64,000 nucleotides of DNA from Pelotomaculum isophthalicicum JI (GTDB lineage Bacteria; Bacillota; Desulfotomaculia; Desulfotomaculales; Pelotomaculaceae): assembly GCF_029478095.1 (NCBI RefSeq), contig NZ_JAKOAV010000011.1, positions 31,473 to 95,472 on the forward strand, written 5' to 3'. Within the stretch, counting starts at the first letter, position 1, and the number at the start of each line of letters is the position of its first letter. The notes beneath the pieces are model-generated. The model was not told where the DNA came from. It was given only the letters and a program-made list of their open reading frames with translations, and made no database searches. Positions 43,534-52,351 of this stretch are shown piece after piece. The position numbers were made by a program, and so were the translations under genes.

Positions 43534-43860
43534 GTGAGGAAGATTTTAGTGAAGGTTGACGACGGCAGGTTGGGTAGAGCGGTAGCGGGTTTAGTACAGC
43601 GCAGCTTGGTTGTTGAGGATGTTGTGCGCGATAGTGGAGAGATTCGTGCGAAGGTGCGCAGCATAGGCAAGAGAGGGGTCCGTGTATATAGTGTAGCTTT
43701 TTCTATCGTAGGCCGTGGCCATGCAGTTTTTTGCAGTTGCGAAGACCGGCGGAAGCGTGGTGCGTATTGCAAACACATTGCGGCCCTGGCGCTCCATGAG
43801 TTGGGTGTACAGGCGTATGCTAGAAGCACACGTAGCACGGTTGGCTTACTGCAAATGTAG
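43534..43860 (+). CDS. Small SWIM zinc-finger protein, copy 2
   Basis: A 108-residue paralogue of the SWIM protein at 10887-11219, started at GTG 43534 by homology (both have AGGAGGCTGGT before GTG-AGR-AAG); the frame is open ten codons further. N-terminal domain KVDDGRLGRAVAGLV and SIGKRGVRVYSVAF; SWIM finger FCSCEDRRKRGAYCKH. Differences from copy 1 are mostly conservative (for example VARDGGET versus VVRDSGEI), so both copies appear under purifying selection. It is followed at once by a terminator and 800 bp of island DNA, then by an XPB-like helicase operon. Confidence 0.8.
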   Translation: MRKILVKVDDGRLGRAVAGLVQRSLVVEDVVRDSGEIRAKVRSIGKRGVRVYSVAFSIVGRGHAVFCSCEDRRKRGAYCKHIAALALHELGVQAYARSTRSTVGLLQM

Positions 43861-43883
43861 GGGGGGGTGTTTCCCCTTTTTTT
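43861..43883 (+). terminator. Terminator of SWIM gene 2
   Basis: A seven-G run directly after the stop codon pairs through GGGG with CCCC (43873-43876), followed by TTTTTTT. It is the counterpart of the copy-1 terminator. Confidence 0.65.
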
Positions 43884-44665
43884 GCCAACGCTCAGGTGTG
43901 GCCGGCAGCTGCCGGCCCTCTGGTAAGCAGCCGCGCTGCGGACCTATCTCCGGGTCAGGCTCCGGGATCAAAGGTAGCCACAGGCCGGCTACCGCCCGCC
44001 TGTGGCCTCATCAATTACATCATGCATGTCGGCCATAGTGCCGGCCAAGCTGGTTTTGCCGACTGAAGGAGAAGCTTCCTTCCTCCGGCGCATAGCCGGC
44101 ACACTGGTCAGCTTACGGGTCCTGAACCTCCACCCGTGCTAGCGCTCCACTTCGGTGCCAGCTCCGGCTCCGGAATTGCTGGGCTGGGTTTTTAGGTCCC
44201 TGCGCCGGAAGCCGTGTGTTCCACACTCCCGCTTCGCCTCCACTCCGCAAGGCTGCCGGCTTGCTTTTGAGCCAGATTTACGGGTATGCCGGCAGCCACT
44301 TGCTCCGCTTTCTGCTTCGCTCCCGCTCCAAACACCGCTTCCGGAGCTGCCTGGGCCGGGCTCCGCAGGTCTTTGCCCGCGCCGCCAAACCTCCGGCCTG
44401 CTGTAGGCTAGAACTCTCCGGTCACAGCCTCCGGCCTGGCCGCGCTTGGTAGTGCTCCGGGGGCATGCTTCACTCCTTCATAGCTCCGCCCTGCGATGCC
44501 GGGTTCTGTGGGTCGAAGGAACTCCCGGACCTGCTAACCGCACGTTCGGGGCTTTAATTTTTCTTGAGATCACATTTTAAAAGCAAAGGTTTGGACAACT
44601 TCTAAGGATTTCCCTGCCGTCATAAACGTAATCTAAGAATAGTTGGACTGGCAGGGGGGAAAATC

Positions 44666-46343
44666 ATGTATGCAATGCCACTTGTAGTACACCGTGATCG
44701 AACCATTTACTTATTGGAATGGCTGGACAGAGACGGCCAACTAGGACAGCGTCTAACAGATTTCGCGGACTTGGTGAAAACCCCTGAAGAAATCCACACT
44801 TACAAACTCTCTCCCTATGCTTTGTGGTCGGCAGCCGCCAAGAATATCACGGCGGACTATATTTTGTCTTTTATAGAATCGAATTCAGTAAACCAAATTC
44901 CATATTCCCTGAAAGATTCCATTCGAAGAAATATTACTGAATTTGGAACACTAAAGCTGTACAAAGAAAGCGGTTTTCTATATTTAGTGGCCTTAAGTAG
45001 AGATATCATAGATAGGGTCAGTGATGACAAAAATATTGCTGCTATGGTCCAGGGGCAGCCAAATGATGTAACACTATGTTTTCGCGCAGCAGATCGGGTT
45101 CAATTGAAAAAGATGTTATTTGGATTGGAGCTTTTCGTATGCGATGCAGCTAATGATTTGGGAGAGACTGTGGACATAAATATCTCTTCCCATACCAGGG
45201 AAGGGCTACCCTTTACCTTACGGCCTTATCAAGCGGAGGCCGTAGAGGCATATTTAAAGCACAATGCAAAGGTCGGTGGTGGCGGGGTCATCATCATGCC
45301 TCCTGGTGCAGGTAAAACACTAGTAGGTTTAAAAATCATCGCAGAATTGAAAAAGTCAGCCCTCATCATTACAAAAAACCCTGCAAGTGCCGGTGAGTGG
45401 AAAAAGGAAATTCTGGACAAAACGGATTTGGCACCCGAAAACGTGGGCCTTTTCCCTCGTTCGGGTGGTGCGTTTATGCCTGTCATAATTTCTACGTACG
45501 AACAGGCAGTAAATATCGACGAGTTTTATCAAGGGATGTCCGGATTGAAATGGGGGATAGTCATTTACGACGACGCCCATCATTTGCCCGGCCGAAACGT
45601 ATGAACAGACCGCCGGTATTGAATCCCAACATAAACTTGCGCTAGCTTCAACCTTGGCGAGGGCTGACGGGAAAGGCAACCTGGTTTTTGCCTTAATTGG
45701 ACCAAAGTGGTATGAGATCCTCCCCAGAACGCTGGAAAGGTTGGGTTTTCAAATACCAGTCACGTGTTATGAGATAAAGGTACCCCTCGAAGGCGTGGAT
45801 AAGGAAAAGTACGAAAATGAGCGAAACTGGAGGAAATTAAGGAGAATCGCCGCCGGCAACAAGCGGAAAAAGTCAATCTTGAGCCACTTGCTGGCGGCAT
45901 TCTGGACAAAGAAAGTGATTATTGTGTCCTACTATCGCAACCTGGCGGAAGAGGCCGGCAATGAACATCAAATTCCCGTAATCGCTAAAGCAGTTGTCTG
46001 CCAATATCTTCAACAATTGTTGGATGATTTTAACCAAGGAAAGATTACAAGATTAATCGGCACCTCTGCTATAGAAAAATTACCGGTGGAAAATTGCGAA
46101 ATAATGATTGCTCTGTCCTATCAGCAGGGTTCAAAGAGAGAAGAATACTTAAGGCTAGGGAAAATCATAAAAAACAACAGAAGAGTGAATAGGGGGTTCT
46201 TATATTCGCTGGTGTCGGCGAAAAGCATCGAGGAAGAGGACTATTCAAAGCGACGCAGATGGCTGATCAATTACGGTTATCGGTACCGCATTCTTTCGGT
46301 GGAAGAGCTTCTGGAGGGGGATATTACTGATGAAGCTGATTGA
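44666..46343 (+). pseudogene. XPB/ERCC3-like helicase with a +1 frameshift
   Basis: Reads as a 558-residue XPB-like SF2 helicase if one G near 45590 is skipped. Frame 1 (ATG 44666 after AGGGGGG) has TLRPYQAEAVEAYL (Q motif), Walker A MPPGAGKTLVGLK and motif II VIYDDAHHLP, then runs into TGA 45602. Skipping a base at CCC-G (45587-45590) continues as AETYEQTAGIESQHKLALAS (motif III region), LARADG in place of the RED motif, FALIGPKWYEI, and the C-terminal RecA lobe. Motif II (DDAH for DEVH) and motif VI (RLGKIIKNN, the usual arginines being replaced by lysines) are altered, so ATPase function is doubtful even without the frameshift. It overlaps the following gene by 14 bp. Confidence 0.65.
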
Positions 46344-47466
46344 TTTTCTCGATAGGGTAGGTGAAGAGCGTGTATGGGAAATTGCGCTAGCTCTACAAGT
46401 TGTTGGAGTGGGAGATAATTTTTATTTGGGACATATTAAGAAATTAATTATAGATTTTTTGACCCATAGTAGGAGCATTGATTGGCTCTTGAACCGATTG
46501 GGTCCGCGTTCTGTCAGTACGTTAAAGAAAATGGTGTACAGCTGGAAAAGTCCCGGCCCAGGTGTAGAGAGTACGCTGTCAAGGTATGGTTTGGTTTTTC
46601 ATGGTCAGATCCCTGATGATCTAAGAGAACTTTACGTTGCCCATTTTTACCCGAAAGTAGTCGGGACTTTCCCTGGTGTACCACGACCCGTCGTGACAAG
46701 TGCTTTCCTCAAACTGGTACTATTGCTGGGGTTTATTCAAAGAGAGAAAGTAGTAATGAATCCGGATAAACCCAGGAGCTTTTCTCAAAAAATGAAAAAA
46801 TTATCTGGACAGTTGGGCCTCTGCGATGACCACTGGCTGCGTGAAATACTAGAATACCTGAAAGATCGCCGGCTTATTTATATTAAAAATGGGGTTATCT
46901 TTCCGGACAGGGGAAAGCTGTTATCTTGGTATAGTGACATGGGGCATGATTGCAAGTGGGACTTTTATGAGTGGGTGGCAGCAAAAACCCGTTCCGAAGA
47001 AACGCTTGAATTTTTAACTATCCTTGCACGGGCGCAACGCCAACAGGAAGACTGGATCAATGTTGAGGTTTTTTCCGGTCTGGTTCGGGTAAGAGAAATA
47101 AGTGAAAGGCTTGGGCTGGTTCGGTACATGGATAATGGTGAAAAGTGCTACGTGCAATTGACTGCCGAGGGATGGCACATTAGCAAAAAAAGCTACCCTG
47201 ATGAATGGATAGAACGGGCCATTGTGGTATCGGCAGACTTTGAAACATGTATACCCTGTACGTATGATCCTCAAATCATTGCTATTATGGACTATTTTGG
47301 GGAACTGGTGACCCATGATTTCTTTTTGGTGTTCACCCTCGAAAACCTAAAAGGTAAAACTCGTGATGCCTGGTGTGATTATAGGGAATTTTTAAAGGTG
47401 CTGTCAGAAAGGAGCCGGCGCCTTCCTGATGTAGTTAGGTATAAACTTAAGCAAGATTTTCATTAA
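46330..47466 (+). CDS. XPB/Ssl2 N-terminal-like (Helicase_C_3) protein
   Basis: A 378-residue protein overlapping the XPB-like gene. It starts with helical segments (LIDFLDRVGEERVWEIALAL) and has a C-terminal IVVSADFETCIPCTYDPQII stretch, resembling the helicase-associated domain found at the N-terminus of XPB/Ssl2 or as a separate protein next to bacterial XPB genes. It probably forms a complex with the preceding helicase, replacing the missing N-terminal domain. The family assignment rests on general likeness and neighbourhood. The gene itself is intact. Confidence 0.55.
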   Translation: MKLIDFLDRVGEERVWEIALALQVVGVGDNFYLGHIKKLIIDFLTHSRSIDWLLNRLGPRSVSTLKKMVYSWKSPGPGVESTLSRYGLVFHGQIPDDLRELYVAHFYPKVVGTFPGVPRPVVTSAFLKLVLLLGFIQREKVVMNPDKPRSFSQKMKKLSGQLGLCDDHWLREILEYLKDRRLIYIKNGVIFPDRGKLLSWYSDMGHDCKWDFYEWVAAKTRSEETLEFLTILARAQRQQEDWINVEVFSGLVRVREISERLGLVRYMDNGEKCYVQLTAEGWHISKKSYPDEWIERAIVVSADFETCIPCTYDPQIIAIMDYFGELVTHDFFLVFTLENLKGKTRDAWCDYREFLKVLSERSRRLPDVVRYKLKQDFH

Positions 47467-47569
47467 CTAAAGAAGAATGATGGAAGTGCTCCCGGGTTAT
47501 GCTCCGTACCTGACGGCTATGCAAAATACGAAAGAAAAGAAATGTTAACCTGTCTATTTCTGTAGATGT

Positions 47570-49262
47570 TAACAAAAATGCTGTGGGCCACACGTTGCGT
47601 GGCTTCCCACGGCCGGCAGTTGCCGCCTTCTTTTTACCTGGATCAATGTCCAGACGGGTGCAGCTACGCCATATTCCGCTTGAGGTGTGCAATTGAGCGC
47701 TTCCCGCCTCCTGGCAGAACATTCAGGCCGTACGCTGTGCGACGATCGACCACGCCAAACATTAGCGGTGCTATATAAAGCGACAATGCCGTTGTACTCG
47801 AAGGAGGATGCAATAGGGTCTAACTCTCGGGTCAATAAGGAAGCCCCAGGCCGGCTACGCCCACCAGGGGCCTGATTAAATGTGCATGTCAATACCTGGG
47901 GTCCGTGCATGTCGGGCAGACAGCCGGCCAGGCCGCTCTGTGGCCGGGCTCTGTGGTTCGACTGGCTGGCAGACAACCCAGCTCCGGGGTCCAGGCCTTC
48001 GCCCGCTCCTTTTCGGAGCTACGTCCTCACCCGGCGCTCAGCTGGCCAGCTTTAGGGACGGCTTCAGGGGTCGGCCGGCTGAAGTCGCTTGGGACAGGAG
48101 CCGGCTCCGGCCGCCCAGGCCAGGCTCTGGGATTGCTGCCGCGCCGCTGGCTGCGCTGGCCGCGCTGGGTCTGTCTCACGGGTCCCGAGCCGGCGGTTGC
48201 CGGCCATCTTAACGGCGGGCGGCTGCCCGCCTAAGGCTCTGCCATGAGGGAACCGGGCGCGGCTGCCGCTCTGGGTACTGGCTGGGCAGTTGCCGGCCTT
48301 ATGGGAAGCCGTGGCTACGCTTAAATTCCTGGGGGATAGAAAGATACCCGCCCCTGCAAAAATTCCTCCATATCGAACCCTTGTACGCCTAGAGGGTATT
48401 TTTGAAGTGGGGGTCAATTGGTGGAGCGGTAGACTCCGGAGGTTTACTTCTGGCGGACCACTAGGCCAGCTACGTCGGCCAGCAGGCACCGACATCATGG
48501 GTGCGCCAGCCACACCCCCAACGACGGCAGGCTGGAGTTGGCAGAGGGCTCTTGGGTAGCTTGGAACGGCAGGGGCTAGCAGGCCCTTGGCATGGGCCAG
48601 GCGGGGCGGTCGGGAGAATAGGAGTGGTCAGACAGTTGAGGACCGGAGCCGGCAAAGCGGAGCGAGGAGAAGATCAGGCCTGCTACGGCAGTCAGGGCCT
48701 TGTGGAGTAACCAGGTCTTCGCCTGGGTATCAGGCTGCTCCGCGTTGTGGGTAGATGCCCGGGGGATTGGCAGGGACACCGGCCAGGCTCAGCGAGGAAA
48801 TCCACGCCATACGGATCGGCCACAACGGCTACCCAAGCCCATAAGTGCCGGCGAATAGGCCCCATAAGGCCAGCTTTATAGGTTTCTGCCCAGGAACCAA
48901 GCCGGCCACCAGTATCGGACCACACCCTGCCAGGTCGGTACCCGGCCGGCCAGAAGATATTTGATACCTGCACAGGCACCGAGTACCATCGAACGCCGGC
49001 TCCGGCCGGCCGCGTCACGCCTGGGTTATTAACTATACGAACAGAGGTCCTCTCTGGAATAGTATTAGACAGAACCGGCCACAGCCGGCCACCGCGCTCT
49101 GGTCCCAGATCCGGCAAACTTGTTTTTCGCCCGGGTACCAACCAGGCCCAGCCGGTCGCTGCGGGTAACCCCGTGCGCATCAGCGACGGGACCTGCATGC
49201 CGGTATGTTTTGGCTGTTTGGCGCTGGTGTAGCCGCCACTCAGCGGAGGCTCGGTGGTAGTC
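47570..49262. repeat. GC-rich island 3, no SWIM gene
   Basis: About 1.7 kb of GC-rich, GCCGGC-dense DNA similar to islands 1 and 2 but lacking a SWIM gene. Shared features: the hairpin at 47844-47870 (CCCCAGG...CCAGGGG around a CCGGCTACGCCC loop) followed by CCTGATTAA and TGTGCATGTC, as in island 2; and a GGCCGGGCTCTGTGG motif near 47942. All long frames look like GC artefacts. It ends at the strong plus-strand terminator at 49274-49327. Confidence 0.6.
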
Positions 49263-49273
49263 TTAAAGATTAG

Positions 49274-49327
49274 CCCGTCCCACATGTCTCATGCGGCTTG
49301 CAAAAGACATGTGGGACGGGTTTTTTT
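49274..49327 (+). terminator. Strong intrinsic terminator closing island 3
   Basis: CCCGTCCCACATGTCT (49274-49289) pairs perfectly over 16 bp with AGACATGTGGGACGGG (49305-49320), followed by TTTTTTT. A terminator this strong after 1.7 kb without a gene implies that the island is transcribed on the plus strand, or that read-through from the XPB operon must be stopped. Confidence 0.85.
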
Positions 49328-49380
49328 AAAAAACTACTCCGGCTAATCCCCTCATTTTTAAACGAGGGATTCAGCTATGT

Positions 49381-49409
49381 TATTACCCAAATAAATTCAT
49401 GGTATAATA
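49381..49409 (+). promoter_or_regulatory. Promoter of the candidate structured RNA
   Basis: -10 TATAAT (49404-49409) with a 17-nt spacer to a weak -35 TTATTA (49381-49386). Predicted start near 49416. No coding gene follows until 49836, so the promoter appears to serve the RNA at 49416-49742. Confidence 0.5.
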
Positions 49410-49415
49410 AGAACT

Positions 49416-49742
49416 ACAGTTCTTTGAAAAGTGAACATATCGGGTTGTATAAACGAGTCCTTGTATACGTAAGATGTTCTTGGCTCAAAGGTTAACTTTT
49501 TCTTACAAAGTATCTCCCTGGGGCTACCTACAGAGTAGTGGCGCGGTGACAGTGCCCGTAGTCTGGCGAAAGCTTATGGTCTCCGAACCTGGATACCCTT
49601 TACTTCTTCACTGAGGGGAGGAAGTTACAGGCTTTAAGTATATGTTTCTCTGCTGTTGATTTGATACGGTACGGCCCGCCTCCACCATGTTAAAAGCTAC
49701 ATTTTCTTGTCGAAACGCACAAGAAAATGTAGCTTTTTCTCA
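49416..49742 (+). ncRNA. Candidate structured non-coding RNA (~325 nt)
   Basis: No credible ORF, own promoter and a very strong terminator define a transcript of about 325 nt. Its centre folds into a three-way junction: GGCTAC (49523-49528) with GTAGTC (49559-49564), enclosing hairpins CTAC-AGA-GTAG (49529-49539) and GGCGC...GTGCC (49541-49557). Further hairpins follow: GGTCTCC...GGATACC (about 49579-49598) and CTTC...GGAAG (about 49606-49625). It lacks the hallmark sequences of tmRNA, RNase P RNA and SRP RNA. It might be a large structured RNA class of Clostridia (raiA-type RNAs came to mind, unproved) or a new one. A riboswitch is unlikely because the terminator precedes a recombinase remnant by 100 bp. 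Confidence 0.5.
49694..49738 (+). terminator. Intrinsic terminator of the candidate RNA
   Basis: AAAGCTACATTTTCTTGT (49694-49711) pairs with ACAAGAAAATGTAGCTTT (49720-49737) around CGAAACGC, 18 pairs, followed by T-rich sequence. Its symmetry means it could also work on the minus strand. Confidence 0.85.
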
Positions 49743-49835
49743 TAATTACAACTAAAAACAGCAAGTAGTAAGCCTCACATGATGGTCATTTGACTGTCAT
49801 GCTTTTTATTTTTAAAAAAGAAGGGAGTACTTAAA

Positions 49836-50721
49836 ATGAAAAACATTATTGAAATACCAGCAAGCAAGAAAGAGATCTTACGTGTTGCCGCTTACTGCAG
49901 GGTCAGCACAGCTTATGAAGAACAGCGGACCAGTCTGGATTCGCAGATTCAATATTATACAGATTATATCAACAATCATGAGGGCTGGGTACTTGCAGGT
50001 ATCTATTCTGAGCAGGCCTCAGGTACGCGCTTTGATAACAGAACCGCATTCAGCCGTATGATGAAAGACTGCCGTGCCGGAAAAATTGATTACATTATCA
50101 CCAAGTCCATCAGCCGTTTTGGACGAAATACTCTTCCTTTTTTGCGAAGCTTCAATGAACTTATCGGTTTGGGTATTACAATCTACTTTGAAATGGAGTG
50201 GCTGGATTCGTCTGATTGGCGCATGCAAAAAATCATTACCGCAGCTGCGGCTGTTGCTCAAAGTGAGAGTGAATCAAAGAGTGCGAATATCAAGTGGGGA
50301 ATTCAACGTAGTTTTGAAAAAGGGCATATAAAGCTGAATCATACTAACTTCCTTGGTTATACGAAAGACGAGAACGGTAAACTGGTTATTGTGGAGGAAG
50401 AAGCTGAAATTGTCCGGCTCATTTATGATTTATATCTGAATGGTTACGGTTGCCGTAAAATCAAGTCTTATCTTGAAAAGAACGGTATAAAAACTGTGAC
50501 AGGGAAAGGAGAATGGAGCACATCTACCATTGATCGGATTCTTTCTAATGAAAAATATATCGGCACAGTATTGTCACAGAAAACTTTTGTTAAGGACTGC
50601 TTGACACATAAGCAGGTGAAAAATAAACGGTGAACTGCCAATGTATCTCATAGAGAAGAATCATGAAGCGATCATCACCAAAGAGGTTTTCGAGAAAGTG
50701 CAGCGTAGGAAGTCTTCATAG
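49836..50721 (+). pseudogene. Truncated, frameshifted serine recombinase
   Basis: N-terminal part of a Tn-type serine recombinase, start ATG 49836 after AAGGGAG. It has AAYCRVSTAYEEQRTSLDSQ with the catalytic serine in RVS, ITKSISRFGRNTL, and the recombinase domain up to SNEKYIGTVLSQKTF. A TGA at 50631 is reached because one A is extra near 50625; in the next frame the family sequence resumes (NGELPMYLIE, AIITKEVFEKVQRR) and ends at TAG 50719-50721. The zinc ribbon and coiled coil are missing, so the gene is a dead remnant that may mark the edge of a mobile element carrying the SbcCD/TrlF genes. Confidence 0.8.
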
Positions 50722-50788
50722 GTTCGATAATACGCAAACACAAAGTATCCCAACTTTGTTGCGTGCATAACATCAATTTTAATTAGGG

Positions 50789-50840
50789 CGAATTCACCCT
50801 AATAAAAAAGTATATTCAAGAAAAAGTATATTCAAGACCA
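50789..50840. repeat. Hairpin and tandem 16-17 bp direct repeat
   Basis: TTAGGG...CCCTAA forms a short hairpin at about 50787-50806, immediately followed by two tandem copies of AAAAAGTATATTCAAG (about 50805-50837). Position downstream of the recombinase remnant suggests an element end or a recombination scar. The remaining 150 bp to the next gene show nothing else. Confidence 0.45.
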
Positions 50841-50993
50841 ATTGATAAGAGACTTTTGGCCTTTTCTCTCCTAAAACTACAAATAGCGCTATTTTTCTAG
50901 AAAATAATCAACTTATCGATGGAATCCGTTGTATTGTTCGCGGTATGGATGTATAATGAAATATACAGAGTTTTCCTATAAAGGACTGGATTT

Positions 50994-51179
50994 ATGGATT
51001 ATATCACAGCGCGAGAAGCATCAAGGCTATGGGGAATTACACAGCGGAGGGTCCAGGTGCTTTGCGCTCAAGGAAAGGTGCCCGGTGCTGTCCTTTTTGG
51101 AAACGCTTGGGCAATACCGAAAGATGCGGAAAAGCCGAGAGACGGAAGGTATAAGAAGAATAAACCGGAAAAGGAATAG
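50994..51179 (+). CDS. Excisionase-like HTH protein
   Basis: A 61-residue protein from ATG 50994. DYITAREASRLWGITQRRVQ, then KVPGAVLFGNAWAIPKDAEK is the MerR-like/HTH_17 winged fold of excisionases and small DNA-binding proteins, with the conserved W-x-IP wing. A different frame over the same DNA is longer but lacks any family likeness. It lies 20 nt upstream of sbcD and may be expressed with it. Either an excisionase left from the broken recombinase element or a regulator of the sbcCD genes. Confidence 0.7.
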   Translation: MDYITAREASRLWGITQRRVQVLCAQGKVPGAVLFGNAWAIPKDAEKPRDGRYKKNKPEKE

Positions 51180-51199
51180 AAATTCGGGAGAATGATACG

Positions 51200-52351
51200 A
51201 TGAAACTGCTCCATATTGCCGATCTGCACATCGGAAAGCGTGTCAATGAATTCAATATGATCGAAGATCAGAAATACATACTGGAGCAGATCCTTCGGAT
51301 AACCGACGGGGAAAAGCCGGATGGCGTTCTCATCGCCGGGGATGTCTATGATAAGAGTCAGCCTTCCGCTGAAGCGGTGGAGTTGCTCGATGAGTTTCTG
51401 ACGCAATTGACTGCATTCGGGCAACCCGTTTTTATGATCAGCGGAAACCATGACTCTCCTGAGCGCCTGAGCTTTGGAAGCCGGATCATGCAGAAAAACG
51501 GACTTCATATCGCCGGTGTATTTGATGGTGTTCTGCAAAAGGTAACGCTGGAGGACGAGCATGGTATCGTCAATATATATTTACTTCCCTTTCTGAAACC
51601 GGCTATGGTGAAACCTTTCTTTGAACAGTCAATAGAGTCCTATGACGAAGCCGTGCGCGCGGTCATTTCCGCGGCGGAAATCAATACACAGGAACGAAAC
51701 ATCCTGCTGGCGCACCAATTTGTGATGGACGGGGCACAGCAGCCCGAGCGCTCGGAGTCGGAAAGCCTGTCTGTGGGCGGGCTGGACAATGTGGACGTAT
51801 CCGCCTTTGAGGCTTTCGATTATGTTGCTCTCGGCCATTTGCACAGACCACAGGGAATCGGACGGGATACCGTCCGCTATGCCGGTTCGCCTCTGAAATA
51901 TTCCTTTTCCGAAGCGCGCCATCAAAAATCAGCGACACTTTTAGAGCTTGGCGTAAAAGGCGAGCTTTCAATTCACCAGCTTCCGCTTATCCCGCTCCAT
52001 GACCTGCGCGAAATCAAGGGGCCGATTGCCGAACTGCTCCGCATTGGACGGGAAGAAACGAAAAGCGCGGAAGATTATATCCATGCAACCCTGACGGACG
52101 AAGAAGAAATCTATGACGCGATTGGGCAGCTGCGTCAGGTGTATCCCAATCTGATGGTGCTGGATTTTGAAAACAGCCGCACCGGACAAGCCGTTTTCTC
52201 ACAGATCGCTGCTTCCTGTGACGTTTCCAGAAAAAGCCCGATGGATTTATTTGCGGCATTTTATCAGATACAAAACAATAACGAGCTGACTCCGGAACAG
52301 GTCCGGGTGATGGAACGGATTTTTGAACAGGCGGGAGGTGCCGGAGCATGA
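51200..52351 (+). CDS. sbcD: Exonuclease subunit SbcD
   Basis: Mre11-type nuclease of 383 residues from ATG 51200 after GGGAGA. Phosphoesterase motifs in order: LHIADLHIGK, LIAGDVYDKSQPS, MISGNHDSPERL, LLAHQFVMDG and YVALGHLHRPQ, all metal ligands present. With SbcC it forms the complex that opens hairpins, trims DNA ends and degrades palindromes. Stop overlaps the sbcC start by 4 bp (ATGA). Length is normal. A palindrome-cleaving complex lying in a region rich in large inverted repeats is of interest. Confidence 0.93.
   Translation: MKLLHIADLHIGKRVNEFNMIEDQKYILEQILRITDGEKPDGVLIAGDVYDKSQPSAEAVELLDEFLTQLTAFGQPVFMISGNHDSPERLSFGSRIMQKNGLHIAGVFDGVLQKVTLEDEHGIVNIYLLPFLKPAMVKPFFEQSIESYDEAVRAVISAAEINTQERNILLAHQFVMDGAQQPERSESESLSVGGLDNVDVSAFEAFDYVALGHLHRPQGIGRDTVRYAGSPLKYSFSEARHQKSATLLELGVKGELSIHQLPLIPLHDLREIKGPIAELLRIGREETKSAEDYIHATLTDEEEIYDAIGQLRQVYPNLMVLDFENSRTGQAVFSQIAASCDVSRKSPMDLFAAFYQIQNNNELTPEQVRVMERIFEQAGGAGA

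Larger units (their letters stand above)
42780..44565. repeat. GC-rich island 2, inverted relative of island 1
   Basis: About 1.8 kb of GC-rich DNA with one credible gene (SWIM copy 2, plus strand). From about 43.06 to 44.01 kb it matches the reverse complement of 10.58-11.66 kb, including the SWIM gene, its control region and flanking non-coding DNA. The region about 43205-43345 is nearly identical to 11375-11490 by eye. The hairpin at 43978-44005 (CCACAGGC...GCCTGTGG) is a homologue of those at 10583-10608 and 47844-47870. Open frames other than the SWIM gene are broken by indels between copies, so I treat the flanks as non-coding. Confidence 0.7.

Noticed and set aside
47569..49285. Long frames in island 3 (for example 48692-49285 minus, 48064-48513 minus)
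   Set aside because: GC artefacts without ribosome sites or recognisable domains; six-frame openness is general there.
50805..50837. CRISPR-like tandem repeat
   Set aside because: Only two contiguous copies with no spacers.
50929..51195. 88-codon frame overlapping the excisionase-like gene
   Set aside because: The 50994-51179 frame shows a clear HTH_17-like pattern; the longer frame has none.
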